Notes: generated by a model not told the origin, from the sequence alone. DNA of 64,000 nucleotides from Asterella californica (GCA_036924285.1 JAYKYS010000008.1:11230501-11294500); one strand, 5' to 3'. Shown: positions 34,471-48,640, counted from the stretch's first letter. Numbers and translations are program-made.

Positions 34471-36540
34471 TATCCAACAAACACGATGAATATTGCATGA
34501 ACTACAGCTTTTAGTAGCAAAGACTTGTTAGATGGCTGAAGAATTTATTATTTAACATAAGATGATGAATTTAGATTCTTCGAGAACGAACCAATGGTAT
34601 AGTTTTGTCGATATAATTAACAAAAATGTATAATAAGACATTGTAGATCAGAAACAATAGCGAAAAAAGAACGAGACAAAAGAACATAATCAAAAGCTAT
34701 ATATGAAAAAGTTTGGAGGATCTTATGTTTGTAAGTTCCAAATCCACACATGATAGAAAACTTCTCGATACACAACATGAGACAGAATTGTATCATGAAC
34801 AAGAAATTGCTCCATTATACATTTGAATAATGTAGTATCATGAAAATAAACTTGTAGCTTGTATTGGATCAAAACAAATGGTTGTGCAGACATTGAATTG
34901 TCATTGAAAAGATAGCTAAGCTCGAGATAAAGAAGGTTGGAAGTAGTAGACAAAGAAATTGTGGATTGCACACTATCGAATTATCATCAGATCTTTTGGA
35001 TGTCTACGAGAGAGACTTACGATCAGTCATTATAAGAACAAATGAATGGATGACATGTAGAAAATAACAAGTAAAACACATGCTCTCTTGTAATATCATC
35101 GAAAGTTGCTCAATGAAGTAACATGTTTCATGACACCGAAGAGAAAATAACTCGAGAAAATTGATACTCCAAATGAATAGTGTGCAAAAACTGAAAGAAG
35201 CAAGAGGAGAAAAATGATACATATCTATAGATGTATATGTCATGTTAACATCGATCTGTTTGATCCAAATGCAATCATCGATCCAATTTCTAAGACACAA
35301 TGTACAAAATGATTGTCAAAATGAGTGTAAATCTAAAAAAGAACTTAGAAAATGAAATATTGCGATATATAGTTTACAAGACACCAATGTTAAACACACT
35401 AGAATACGAATCACAACGTATGTGCAAATGTTACAGTTTGATGAAAACAATGCATGGAAACATAATATGCTTGCTGGTTTAGATTTTGTAGTTTGATGGC
35501 CTACATTGTTAAAATGAGAGATCCATAATGAACTCCAAACATATGGTGATTCACATTTTGTAACAAAATGATACACATTGTGCAAAAGATAAGTCCACAA
35601 TAAACTCTAAACAGGATAAACTTAAAAAAAGAACAAAACAAGAGGTGATATGAATACATATATTTTTCATCTAAGGCAAACTAAAGTATGAAACTAACAC
35701 ATATTATATGTGTCAATTCGGAAATTGCGACCAAGTTCAGATCGTCCGTCCAAAAGAATAACAAAAAGGTTCCTTAAGTTACATTAGTGTAATCCAATAA
35801 TCGCCAAAATATTTTAAAAGTTCAAATATCTCCTCTTCATCTGCACCAAGTTAACTGAGCACACTTATTCACTACTACACAAGCTTCCTTACTATGGTGG
35901 GTCAGTCTTGGCTGCTTCTTGTTACAACTGGAAATCAATGTAACTTCATTAGAAAAGAAATTGGAAGAATACTATCTTCAAATTTCAGATCTATGTTCTT
36001 CCAGAACCTAAATGAACAACTAAAGCTATCTTCAATATACGTAACATCATATTTCTCGTCTTCCCTTTGATAAATAGGTATATTGCCACACTCTTTTTGG
36101 TTAGCTAGAGGGCGATCGCAATGCAAGAACTTCACTATCGTCGTTAGTCACCGAGTACGAAAAGAACTAGTTCATCCGCGTGAGACCAACACACAGACAA
36201 GGCGCCGAGATCGACCACCTGTGGACTACCGCTTGTATTGTGCCTCCGGCGAGGGACGAACGTCAAGGAAGAAGAAGGATTGAGCCATTGGCCCTAGAAT
36301 ATGTAGCTGGAACCGCATGAGGACCGGCGACTGCCTGGACATGGATAGCTCGAAACACGCGTCACGTCGAGACTCCCGCATAGAAGGGAAGGAGAAAGTA
36401 CGCGGGAGGGAAACGCGGAGGGGCTCTCCGGTCCGTGTGGAAGAAGAAAGAGAATTGCCCACAGAAAGAGTGGAATCGCTCGTCGGGGTGTCGTGTGACC
36501 TCAAGAAGAAGGTTTTACAGATCCGACGATGAGTTGATGT
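34471..36540. other. AT-rich intergenic, then upstream region of the splicing-factor gene
   Basis: From 34471 to 35930 I see no gene, only AT-rich sequence with repeated ACAAAATGAT and ATAATGAACTCCAAAC words. Sequence becomes GC-richer from about 36100. Open frames at 36226-36540 lack motifs. Confidence 0.4.
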
Positions 36541-36865
36541 GGAATGCCGGCGGATTTTTTACTGTAGATGTGTAAAGAAAGGTGTGGCGTGAAAGCAATT
36601 GGTTCTGCACATGGCATTGAGTCGGCTTTTCTCGCATTGTGTGAACTGACAGGACAGGAAGGAGAAGAAGGAAGGAAGGGTGGAGTTACAAATCGAGCGG
36701 CTGGTGGAAGGTTAGGGGAAGGTCGAGTTTGTTTTATAGGGAATAGTAGATGGTGGTTTGGTATAGGTAGATGAATGCGGCGCTGTTCGTTGGTTGTGAT
36801 TTTGAAAGGGCACCTTCTTTGGACGGGATTTGGAGGCCAGGGCGAAGTGCCTGGCGAGTGGCAAG

Positions 36866-39800
36866 ATGTGGCATGAGGCGCGAAGATCGGAGAAAAAAGT
36901 CCATGAGTTGATGGATGCAGCGCGGAAGAGGTCCGAGCGAAGGGCCCTCTTTCTTGCTAAAAGGCGAGGCGACCCCCATCAGTCCCTGCGCCTCGTTGGG
37001 ACGCGCTGTCGTATGCATCACGATGCTGCAATATATCAAGCCACTCAGGACCAGCAAGGCTTGTACGTACCTTTGTCGCTCCCCATTAACATGATTATTT
37101 ACTTCCAGTTTGGTGTGATCACATCATAGAAAATGCTTTGAGTTGGTAGATGTGTGAGCAGCTGCGAGTCTATTCTGCTTCATATGGGTAGTGTTTCCCG
37201 GATTGAAATTGGTGCTGGTCGTATGATGGCGGCTTTGCTTTTCAATGTGCGGACCCGTGTTCCAGTTTCAAGGTTATACGACACCGTGTGATAAGCATTT
37301 CTTCGTCTGGAATATTTGATCGAATACATCAGTGCCGAACTAGGACAAACGTGACTTAATTGCCTTTCTTCACAGAATCTAGTACAAGAGATGTTATAAG
37401 GCCTCCTCTAATACAACCGGAAGGAACTTCGTCGACCCAGTGTTTTTCTTGCGAGGATTTTAATGCCCATATGTTTAAAACTTCCTTTTGAAATTTGAAG
37501 TGTCTTTGTGAGACTGGTAGAATAACTTCAAGCCTAAGTGGAGACGAGTCGTCATCACTCCAAGCGATGTTGGGAGCCACGGCCCCGGTCAGCTTAGCCT
37601 CTAAAGCTGGTGATTAATCATGGAGGTGCCAAACTGGACATTCAGTGTCTCCTTAGTTTTAGTGGTTTCAACAAACTTATTACTCGGTGCAACTCTTTCC
37701 TACTGTGCAGGATTCCTTGGAATGGCAAGCAAAACAACCTTATTGACAGGTAATTGGAATACTTATTGTACTACGTTAATTAGCGTTTACTCGTTGCTCA
37801 AAGTGGGTATGGATTCATAGCTGGTATGAGCAGATTTTTAGTTAACCTACTTCCGGCGTGTAAGTATATACTCCAAGGGCACAAAAGACTCGTTGTTCGA
37901 CTAGAAAGGTTGCTCAGGCCGAACTTTTCTTAAGGCAAAATACAATTGTAGCTGGGTCGCAGCCTTGCATTTCAGTTGATAAAAGCTCTTTTATAGCGGG
38001 TGCATACCCGAAGCTCATATTGGAAAGGGTTGACATTTGCAGGTTCGATGGCCGAGCACTTCTGGATGTCATTCGGGAGTATGATCCACGGACGCGCCCA
38101 GTACGGGAGAAAACCGAAGAGGAAGAAGAGCTAGATGAGCTGGTAAACTTCGAGCGTTATCGAGACTTGATCAAACAACGGCGTCGTGGATGTCGGTATC
38201 TTTAACCTGTTTGATTGCTCCCATTTGATCTTGGTGCCAATCTTCAACCTCTCCGTGCACGGGACTGGTGCTCTAAACCTAGAGTTAGCTGGTACTCTTT
38301 TTGTTTGACGGACACCTTCTAAGTGCAGTCTTTTCGGGATCATGGGTCCTGATGCTGAAGCCCTATTTTGTTATGGCATTTTATTTTCGCGCTTATTTGC
38401 AGTAACCGACGAACAAGGGCTCGAAGACGTGGAACAAGAGCTTGAAACGAGAGCCATAGCTCCACTGTCTGCGGACAGGTACTGTGAGTTTATTCTAAAC
38501 TGCATTAATACGAGCATGTTGTCTGAGACCGTTATTGGTAAACTATCAGTGATATGAAGCCAGGAATGAAATTGCAAGGAGTTTCAAGAAATGGTCAGGA
38601 CTGGCAGGTAATTGTCTAGTTCACTCACGCAGTGGAAGTGTTTGACGGAGAGTAGTTGTAGAAATGTCTATTCCAAGGAGAAACGACGCGAGAATAAGGT
38701 TATCTCATAAAGTGGACTCCGTGGATTATAGGCAGCGAGTACTGCAGGGTACCTCAGGCAAGGGGGCATATGCTCAGGTTGCTTTCGCATACGAAGGAGA
38801 AGGGCGGGAAGACAATCAGGCAGTTGACAGTGATGACGAAGATGAGGAAGAAGATGAAGAAGTAAGCAGCAGTGAAGACAGTGAGGATGATGAGATCGAG
38901 AACATTGGCAAGGAACATGGAGTGCAGCGGTTCAACTGGCTTGTTCATCTAGATAGAAAAGCCAAGGAAGAAGAGAAACGACAAAAGGAGGCTGCAAAGG
39001 GCGACCCAGCAATGGTATCAATCCCTAGTAGTAGATTTTCAGTATGTCATTATGTTCTGCTCATTTCATGGTGTAACAGTAGTTGGTGTTGAAAACCTAA
39101 GTGGTGGTCAGTGTGATTGGGTGACCATTCGCGTTCTTCTTGTACTTCTCTCAAGTTAATGTAACGAGGAATACTGATAAAATATAAAATTGCAGAGGAA
39201 GTTGAGTCGTAAGGAGAGACGGAAGGCCTCTCAGCAAGAAAGGGAAAGGGAGAAGGAAGCGGCAAGGCTTGCAACCACCAGAACAACCGTGTATCATGAT
39301 CCATACAGGTGAGTCTGGAACGTCAGTAATCTCATCTGTAAGCAGGAGTTTTTAAGGTCACATGATGAAATGGGTTTCATGGTTGAAGTCTACCTGTAGT
39401 CGAGTTAACTCTACCCCGATATCACGTGATTCACAGAATTTCAAATTTAGGGAAGGATCTTCAATTTTCCTTCACTAAAGTTTTCTAGTTGGATTTTGGC
39501 TATGTTTTGTGATAGGCTTTCCAGTTACACAACTGTGCATCCCTTACCTCTATGCTACTTAGGCTCTTCAAATGGAAGAAACTGGAGGACTGAAGCTCAC
39601 CCAGTGCATATGATCTTCCAAATTACGATATACGCTAGAGATTTGTTCCCGCCAAGTATTGGACTTCCTCTTTAAGTGAGCCAATGAAGTAGTAGTACAG
39701 TGGTATAGATTTCGTTTTGCATTTGGGTATCCATTTCATATTCATTTTCAAGTTTCAGTGCTTTCAGATTCCAGACATATTGATGACATAGTCACACTAT

Positions 39801-42800
39801 TACATACTTTCATTTTCATGTGGCAGGAGTGTGTTCTGCTGCATGCTCTGCGTGTACCTGTTCGTAGTTAGGTGTTGCAGTGCACACCTACTCAATACCT
39901 ATAGCTGTGTCCCGTGACCTTTGTTGGGAGATTTGCTTCTAACCTCTACTTTCCGCTGGGTTGACACTGTAGCTGTTGCATTTGCTGGTTCATTTATTAC
40001 CGATATTAGTTTTTTTTTTCTCTCCGGTTGAGGTGCATGTGGCAGGAGTGTGTTCTGCTGCATGCTCTGCGTGTACCTGTTGGTAGTTAGGTGTTTCAGT
40101 GCACACCTACTCAATACCTACAGCTGTGTCCGTGACCTTTGTTGGGAGATTTGCTTCTAACCTCTACTTTCCTTTGGGTTGACACTCTAGCTGTTGCGTT
40201 TGCTGGCTCAATTATTACCGATAGTAGTTGTTTTTTCTGGCTCAGCTCGTTACGTTATACTTGTATTTTGTCCTACTGCCACCAGGGGGTACCATCTGGG
40301 AAATGTGCTCACCCTACACATTTCCTCTTGGCCCGACCTCGGTCTTGGTTTGAGAAGCCATTCGCTGGCTTCTCAAACTAAGTCAGCATACATGTTACCA
40401 GTCTTCATTACTCACCTTGTACTTACATGGGTTCAAAACTATTTTGGGGTTACCTTTACTGTGCGGGCGAAGTCACTGCTTTCTCTGAAAGCTGCTTTAC
40501 GCGTGTATCAATATATAATTTCATTTTCAGCGAATGGCACTTACGGAACATTAAGCTGAATTTACAAATTTCATGGTCAGTATCTAAATTGCAGAAGAAA
40601 AACGAACCATATACAACCTGCATGCACCTTTCAACATCAACTCGATATTTTTCCGGTGCATCTGAAATCTACTTTCTATCTTTCAAAGTGAACTAAAACT
40701 TGACACCACATTATCTTGCTTTGAATCCAAGCATTTACCTTCCAAATCTTTTTCAGATCACATTGTAACGATGATCCCTTCTCACCACAATTTGTCTCTG
40801 GTCCCTCTTCTTACGATATTTCTACGCTAAGTATGAGCCAGTCTTTTTCCCATGTTTCCTCGTTTTCAGAACGTCCTAGGCTTTTTCACTTTTCAGCCCA
40901 GTCCGGCATCGTTTGGTCTAGATCTGGTGATATGGTTAGTCAACTAGATTCTACTTACGCGTATTCTAGGTGCTTGTCTTAGAGATCTCGTAGCGGAAGT
41001 AGTGGTTACTACTTCTAACTTTCATCAGGTAGGTCGTAAGTTCGAACCCTGCCCCCAGACGGAGGATTAGAGCACCTCCGGAGAGTGTCACTAGGGGGCT
41101 GTACCAGAGGTCCTCGGTAACCCGGGAGGTTGCGAGGCACCCTCCGAGGGCTACATCGCTTGGCCTCTCTTTTTGGTCTATGGTCGTAAGAGGCCATGGC
41201 ATGCACACCTGATGAGTGCTGTCTCTAAGCGGTCTGATCAGATGCTTCTTGTATTTCCTTTTCACGGTTCAGTACCAATGTATATCAGTGATATGTTTCT
41301 ATTTGCGTCACATGGTGTGATTCTCTCCTAGTTTTCTCCTTAGTTGCGTACCTTCTTTCGATAGACGTGATACGTACGACCTGAATGTGCAGCAGCATGT
41401 CAGAGCCACGATTTACTTGCCAACTCCTGGTCGCATAGGCTTGTATGTTGTGGCTCATAGAAGGTTGGCACGTCTTCTCTTGACGCTGCAAGTCTCTTAA
41501 GCCAGACCATTGAAGCACGATTACAGAAATAATCTCTGTTCGTTCCCGCAGGGAGCCCAGAGGAAGTCCAACTTACGAGGCCTATTCTCGTTCACGAAGG
41601 TGCGTTTGAGGAGCTGGTGTCTGTATCTTGGGTTTTCTCTTACGTGCACATTGTCTTATACAGAGACTCTGTTGATGGATTTCGAGTTCCTGGACAAGTT
41701 CTTATGAGTTGTCTGATTGTACAGGGACAGGTCGAGGTCAAGATCAAGATCTCCAACACCTTCAGGATCTCGGCGATACGATCGCTACAGTGAGCGGAGC
41801 AGGGATCGCGACAAGAGGAGAAGAACTAGAGCATCAACTCCTAAAATAGAGTACATAACGGAATTCGGTATTCCAGAAGGAGAGCACGGTCTTGCTGGCG
41901 GGGGAGTCGCTCCGCCACCATCACCTCCATCTCAGCTTGAAACAATGAACCGGTCGGAGCACTGGACCTTTAAGACCTGCAGCGATCATAGCTTGGCCCC
42001 AATATTTGTCGTGCTGCAGCTTCGTCTGCTGCTACGCCTGGCCCCCCAAGGCAGGCACCTGGGTGGTCTTGGGGTAGGTTGGGCCCAGGGCGCACAACCC
42101 TGTCGGAAATCGCGCGTAGCCTACCGGTTAACATAACAGGCAGCTGTATGAGCTGACGTAGGATCAGGTAGAAAGGGAGTGAGTAGGCAGGTAATCTAAC
42201 GAGGGCATGATCGGGGTAGGTGATGGGTGCTGAATCCTGTTCTCAAAACTTTCACTTCTGGTTCCGAGATGCTCTTGCTCAAGTGGACTTTGTACTTGTA
42301 TAACATTGCAGGCATCCTACAGGGCGTATCCTTGAGGCACTCCATGTAGACCCAGCAGCAACAGCTGCAGCCTCTGGTGCCCTGACTTCTGAGTGGGAAA
42401 GAACTCACAGAGAAGTGAAGGTTCCATCCACAAGGTAACTTCCTCGTCCGGATGTGATTGTAGGCATCAAACTGCAATCGAGCAGTGTAGCGAAGTAGGT
42501 CATTGCTGAGGAGTCCACGTGAATCGGGAGAAGTGTATTGCAGTACTGATCTGAGGGGTCAGCGGTCTTTATGTTGCCGGGATGCAACTGGTTTTGACCA
42601 TATCGTGTTTTGCACTCTTTGCCAGTTAACCTTCAGTTTAGGTATTGATGCATGATGTAACATGACTACGTCACCGGCTGCAGCACTTCATCAGCTTCTG
42701 CCATTGCAAAGCTGAGCAAGCCAGCTGCGCCGTCGTCCACTCCACAAAAATCTCAACCAGGTGAAAAGAAGGAGACGCCTCAAGAGCGGCTGAAAAGAAT

Positions 42801-43670
42801 AATGAGCAAGCAGCTAAGCAAACAGAGTAAGTCTTTTCGAATGCAATTAGAGCTCCTGGCGGCCTTGTGCGGCAGTTAAACAAAGCTGAGAATTCGACTT
42901 TCACATGTGGGCCCCTTGAGCACTAGAGTTCATGCTCGTTACTTTACTCAGGCGTTTCAGGCCTGGGGGCCATTGTAAGACACGACTCAGTATTCACGCT
43001 AAAGTTGTGTTATGTTGCAGTCAAGAAAGACACTGTTACGGAGGCAGCAAAGCGACGTGAACAGGAAAAGGAAAGGCAGGAGAAGTTGGCTGAGACGAGA
43101 AGAATTGCACAACGGAAGCATCACAGTCGTTCCCATAGTCGATCGCCGAAAAGGTTCTGTTTCTGTGTGATTAAATGCCAGTACCTGAAGAGCTCTTCAG
43201 GCATTAGTCTGCTTGTCTTGTGACCTGATGACCTGCAGTCTTGACAGGAGCAGTTGATGTTGAAATGGCCATGTCAGTACTCTCCATTTATCTGCAGATC
43301 AGCACTGGGTGGAACGTAGTTCTTAGACAAACAAGCTATTACGGAACATCGCTGGGTACAGTAGTTATTTGGTGCTCTATATATCTGCGTTTTTTGCTAA
43401 GGTCGATTCTTATCAGTGCCCACCGTATGTGGAATGCCGCAGGTATCATAGGAGCAGAAGTAGGAGCCCCGTAAGGTCTTCTTACCCTCGTTCACCGTCC
43501 CGGTAAGACTTTCTGCCAGGTACTTCTTGACCATAATTTTGTTGTTCTTACGCTGGGTTCACAGCAAATTACGCTTGTTATCTGTCAATCAAGAATCAGA
43601 TGCGGACTGAAATTAGGGAATGGTGTGAGAATATCTATTCAGGTCGCGGAGCAGTCGAGCGAGGAGCTGA
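36866..43670 (+). CDS. CLASRP/SWAP-family splicing factor (SR-like protein), 13 coding exons
   Basis: Exons: 36866-37062, 37711-37749, 38043-38191, 38403-38478, 38732-39014, 39196-39308, 41552-41599, 41725-41952, 42312-42434, 42684-42826, 43021-43153, 43443-43502, 43643-43670. All introns are GT-AG, and the joined length is 1620 bases (539 residues plus TGA), which supports the model. The N terminus MWHEARRSEKKV with IPWNGKQNNLIDRFDGRA is the SWAP N-terminal (DRY_EERY) type domain. An acidic run (about 190-215), KLSRKERRKASQ, KIEYITEFGIPEGE (from residue 342) and TPQERLKRIMSKQLSKQ (from 450) match plant and animal CLASRP in order. The C terminus is RS-rich. Family members are nuclear regulators of alternative splicing that interact with CLK-type kinases. 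The ATG was chosen because homologs start MWHEAR. Exon 13 is only 28 bases, and intron 6 is long because of repeat insertions. Confidence 0.93.
39808..40528. mobile_element. Insertion of about 0.7 kb in intron 6, with an empty-site relative
   Basis: The sequence left (39733-39817) and right (from 40519) of this block is continuous in a second copy at 49676-49978. The 10-base TTTCATTTTC flanks the insert on both sides (39808-39817 and 40519-40528) and fits a target-site duplication. I found no terminal inverted repeats and no coding sequence. Inside it, a unit of about 219 bp beginning ATGTGGCAGGAGTGTG is tandemly duplicated (39818-40036, 40037-40250). Confidence 0.75.
40985..41265 (+). repeat. 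Possible tRNA-derived SINE in intron 6
   Basis: TAGCGGAAGTAG at 40991 resembles an RNA polymerase III A box. AGTTCGAACCC at about 41038 matches a B box (GTTCGANNC). Spacing is about 50 bases. No full tRNA cloverleaf or clear tail was recognised, so the call is tentative. Confidence 0.4.
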
Positions 43671-46600
43671 AGGATTCGCAAAGTTGTTTGTTTACTGATG
43701 CCTTTTATGAAGCATTTTTACAAAGGAGTCATGGAGTGTCGGTGCTAGTGGTTCTGAACAGAGCTTCTTGTTTCATTTCTCATTCCATCGACAAATGGAT
43801 GTAAATCTCCCTTCGATCGATAAATGCGAAGTGCTTGTTACAGAGAATAGAGGAAAGGAACATAGATATGGCAGTCGATACGCCATATTGGTTTCGCTAA
43901 AGCTTCTGATAGAAACTGAGCGTGGATTATCTTTTTGTCCGTCGAATCCGCCGACTCCTAACGATCTAGTTACGTTACTGTAAGATGTTTGTAGAGAAAA
44001 GAGTCTGAAAAGTAAGTCGGGACTGCTGCTTCGCGGCAGCTGTCATGGCCTTGTGATGGAACCTTCATTTGAAACTGGAAAAATTAGTGAACGCAACTAC
44101 TGTGTTTTGCTGTATGATGTATCTGGTCGTATGGTGAAGATCTTGCACGTTATCCTAGTCCTGTGGGTCAGAATAAAGGTTGCCAGTTTGCACAATTCAT
44201 CCTGTTGTCGTCACTTTCAGGCTCCACCACGAGACACCGAAATGTCTTGAGTTAGGCCGAGATCCTACGCAGGTAACGGGGTAGGCTGAGGCGACTCGTA
44301 ATTCGTATGATGATTTCCAGAAGGGAAATTCATATAGTAGTCACCTTTCTGGAGTGCATCGGGTACTGCTTTCAACAATCAGAGAATCTAGATTCTCCCA
44401 TAGTAGTCTCTCAATGTGTTCATGTCTACGTTGAATATTTGTTTCATGATTCTCTCCGTCGGGTGGGTAACAGAAATTTTACGTCAAAATACTGCAGCGT
44501 CTGCCAGACTAGTCGATTTCAACTGCTAACCTGCTCTCTTTCCGCAGTTCGTAGTACGCAGCAGAGACTCTGCTCTAGCAGAGATCATACTCCCTTAGAG
44601 CATGTCCTTTGTCGTAAACTAAGCGAAAATTTGTAACGACGGGGTGTGATAATTTCTTTAACCTGTTCCAGAAACGCAACATAAGTGTTTGGTGGGAGGG
44701 TGCCCGCTGTGGTTAGGAGCTGTGAACCTAAAAGCAAAGTGCTTTTTGATGGTAATTTCTGGGCCAAGATTCGTTCTCGACATAAAGCAACCTGTAAGAG
44801 TGAGGCCTTCGATTTCCCATCCCTGAGAGCATCCAAGTGGTGTTAAAAAGCCTTTGTTTCAGCACTTGTGCTTTAAGCGCTGGGGAGAAGACCGAGAATG
44901 GATCTTAACTGACGTTCACGATCATTTGATCGATGTAACGTTCCCCTCTGGAATTTCGAGATGCCGTTTCCCGGCAGAGCTACTCGATTTTGCTTAAGTA
45001 TAGCATGGTTTCTTAGTCCTAAACTCCTCGCGGTGGAACCGAGGAGCCACCTCGGGGAGTGGTGTAGGATAAAGGGAAATATGAAATCTCTCAAGTAATG
45101 GTTGTTTCCAGAAGTACTTTACAAAGATAATGGCTTATGAAATTAACATGTAAAGATCAGAGCATGGTTTATCAAATGTCTTTCCTGACCATCTACTGCC
45201 GAGGATGATGTACGCGTACATAGAGCACTCGTTTGTACGAAGGAGGAGCGACTTTATATCTCAACAATCTTTTACTTGTCCTTGAGAAGGCTTTGGTGTG
45301 TTGTCTTTATAGATTGTTGTATGTATATCCTTATGATTGTTGTACGGTATAGCACGAAACTCTGTTCCACATATCCCATAGCTCCCGAGCAAGTGGCTGA
45401 GGGGGTAATGGTTTAAACATGTGGGAGAAGCCACGATGAACAGAGCTTTGTGTAGCTCTGGAAATGGTCTGGACGGTCTATGGAAATTTAAATAACATCA
45501 TTCTGAATCTGTGGACGTTATAGCGGTAATGTTTAAAATGTTCTGTGAACGTCATAGGGATCATGTTTAAACTGTTTTCTCTATAAGTCTACTCTACAAG
45601 TCTACTGCTTTGACAAGCCACTGTTCTAGAATTGACAAGCCGTCGTTCAAATTACCTTTTAGAAAAACCACCTAACGGTAAAGATAAATCAACTAGTCAT
45701 CGTAGTCTTACCAGTTAAGCTGCTGCGAAGATACAATGGATAAAACTTGACAGACCTTTAAGCTCTTATGTGAGATGATCTAAGTAACGTGAGAGTGCAT
45801 AAATGCGGTACTTTTTTGTGCAGAAGCAGCAAACTTAGAGATGACAGGGAGTGTTCATAAGTGGTGGTCAAAGATTTGTTTATACCTGCTTCTGTCGTGG
45901 ATGACATATGTTCGGTTTACCTCTGTTCTAACACGGAGATGGAGAAAGGAACAGCCATGGAGTATTTCTTCTGGCCAGCTTCAGGAGGCCAGAACATAAG
46001 AACAGGCGTAAGAATAAGGACATTTTCCTCTTTGAAGTTTTATCTGGATTGGCAGCCATATATGAAACGTGGCTCCATATCTGGATGAAGCGGCGAGGCA
46101 ATGAGTGCAGAAGTTTACATGTAGGCAGGACTTCTGAGCATAACAGTATCCAGCTGCCCTTCATTTCCTCTTTCCTTCGTTATCATCTGGTTATGACGGT
46201 GACTGGAATGCCAGAAATCATGATCTTCAGAGAAGGTGAAGGTGGATGTCTGGTACTCAAAGGATCAATCACAACGGAAGAACCAGCTGCGCTATTCAAC
46301 ATTTCTTTCATTTGTCGGACCAAGTTCTGGAGTAGATTAGTTTCCCAGGTCTCTATAAGTTCTGCATGATATTCGCTTCCTTATAAAAGAAAACACGCTT
46401 CGTACTTGACTGACAGGAAGAGATTCGGATAAATGAATATTCACTGTCAACACAATATTATGGGATACAATAGCTGTCGAGTAGAACGCAATTCGTTTTA
46501 CTGACAGAGGATACTCGCTGTAACCATCATGGAGCACTACTCGATGTGTGACTGCTCCTTCATATCTGCAACGTTCAAAACTAAAAGTAAGTGATGAAGG

Positions 46601-47446
46601 GAGAATGCGAAATGAGAATTACCTCCAAAGATTATACTTTTACCTCCATATGTCCTGGTCAGTCTTGTTGACATATCATAGCTACTCACACCAGAAGATG
46701 ATTTTCATAAGACTTCCCATAATTATCTGTAACATGAAACAGAGAGAGAAGTGCGACATTTTATTTGACAGACATGAAATAGAAAAACCACGACTCACTT
46801 CTCTGCGCAGTTAAGATACACGAAGGACACGCACAAACAATTACAAACTCGGCGTTTATTTCCAGTGCTATTTGTATCCTGGAGATGAAAGCCGATTCAA
46901 TTCATTCGTAAACTATTACGAGGCGGAGACGTCCAGGGGTAACAAACAACAGCATGCTTGAGTACGCAAACAACAAACCGTCCACTATGCATACAAAGTG
47001 TGGTTTCGAAATGAAGACAAAAGAAAACAAAAGAATATGCATGCAAACGGTGGTTTAGGGAAATGGCCGGTAAAGGACGAGCTTCATTTCGAGGAGGAGA
47101 AATTATCGGCAGGAAAGGGCGGGAAGTGAGCAGAGGGACGAGGAAAACGGGAGTTTGAAGCTAGTGGTATACATGATTATTTCGGTAAAAGAATTTTTAA
47201 AAAGAACAAAACATTTCTGCAGTAAGCACTGCACAAAAGATCTGGATTTATTTTGCCACTCCACTTAGCACAGTGGCAAGATAAATCTAAATTTAAAACA
47301 TTAAATTAAAATACTTCTCAGCTCAATGTCACACATGGACGGTGGAAAAAGGAAAAGCTATAATCGCTGTGAGTTGAAACTTAATCCCTTCTATTAGAAA
47401 AGAAGGTTTTGAATGAATAAAAATAAAGGTTAATTATTCACAGTGA
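43671..47446. other. Intergenic downstream of the splicing-factor gene
   Basis: No supported gene. The start should include the 3' UTR. A GC-rich hairpin, GCTGCTTCGCGGCAGC, is at 44025-44040. Near 45470-45590 GTTTAAA- and CGTTATAG/CGTCATAG-containing words recur as a loose tandem repeat. The remaining open frames have no motifs. Confidence 0.45.
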
Positions 47447-47540
47447 TTTATGAGCTAACCCTTCTCACAGGAAAAATTAACTCATAAATTAATGTGCATA
47501 CATAATACCTCCATGGAGGACGTGAATATGCATCCAAAGG
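47447..47540. repeat. Double-hairpin repeat, copy 5
   Basis: Hairpin A: ATTTATGAGCTAACCCTTCTC pairs with GAAAAATTAACTCATAAAT. Hairpin B: TGCATAC...ACCTCC pairs with GGAGGACGTGAATATGCA. Confidence 0.65.
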
Positions 47541-48640
47541 TTAAGAAGTCCATACTTTCCTCCCTTCTCCTAGAGATAGTGTCAGAGGACTAGACTTTCC
47601 GTTCTCATCTTGGTACCTCTTGGTTCGGAACTGGACAAGATAAAACTATACGTAACCGAAATCGACCCATTAGAATCGAACCTCCCCATCCGTCGTAGCC
47701 TGGGCAGCTTATTGATTCGGGTCCCCTTGCTCAAGGCTCAGTCTCTGAAAGGGTAGCACCTTTCGGCTGCAGGAAGCCCAACAGCGACATAGTCTTTCGA
47801 CACTTCACTAAAAATGTATCTTAAAACTGATCGTTTCAGTGTATCGAAACTAAAGTGTTTAGACGAGGCCAAGAGCTGCCAAGGAGGAGGAGGAGGAGAA
47901 TGGATGATGTACAGCGGAAGCCACTGGAGGGACACTCCCTCCAGTGGCTTCCATCGTTGTTCCTAAGCAACGAAGACTACAATTCCGTCCCGTACCGTGA
48001 AGCATGATGCAAAATGTAAAGTCTGGATTCTAAATCTCTAACATAATGTTTTTATATCCTATTATAAAATAATTTGCACAAGAAGATTCTAAGATCGTGG
48101 ATTGAAGTAGATAGTGGTTTATCAAACGTTACACTTGATAAACCACTACTCTTTCAAGATGGTGACGTACAGCAAGCCCCTCCAAAATACAAAGAAGCAG
48201 AGAGTTTACAGTTTCCAAAGTCCTATACGTAGGCCTTTGGAGCTAGCTCAGAAGAGTGCGAATTCTATAGACAATTTATGCGAGTTAAACATCGAGATCA
48301 TCGAGTTAAACTTGATCGAAACTCTTTAACAAACAAACCCCACATTCCAAAACAACGAACTCGCATTTATCCTCTGCCGATGTCATTCCTGTCAAATAAG
48401 CATGCTCGATCAACTTCGGTGTCTTTTGCTCTCTTTATGTTATAGAAAATATTATAATTGTTTGTATAAATATTATAGATTAATTTCAATAAAAATATTT
48501 AATATTAATGATATTAAGAATAATAAAAATATCAATAAAAAATCTATAAATAAAGTGCGGGACTTTACGCTTTAGAGGGTACAAGTGCGGGAACCTACTG
48601 AATAAAAAAATTTATTCATAAATATATTTATTTTATTATC
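47541..48640. other. Intergenic, no gene seen
   Basis: An inverted pair CCACTGGAGGGA/TCCCTCCAGTGG lies at 47920-47950. Bases 48430-48640 are extremely AT-rich. Confidence 0.4.

Noticed and set aside
36226..36504. Minus-strand 92-codon frame upstream of the splicing-factor gene
   Set aside because: Ser/Arg-rich translation without motifs; probably promoter or 5' UTR sequence of the plus-strand gene.
45385..45435. tRNA-Leu/Ser-like start (AAGTGGCTGAGGGG)
   Set aside because: CTCCC/GGGAG ends pair, but the T arm and B box are missing.
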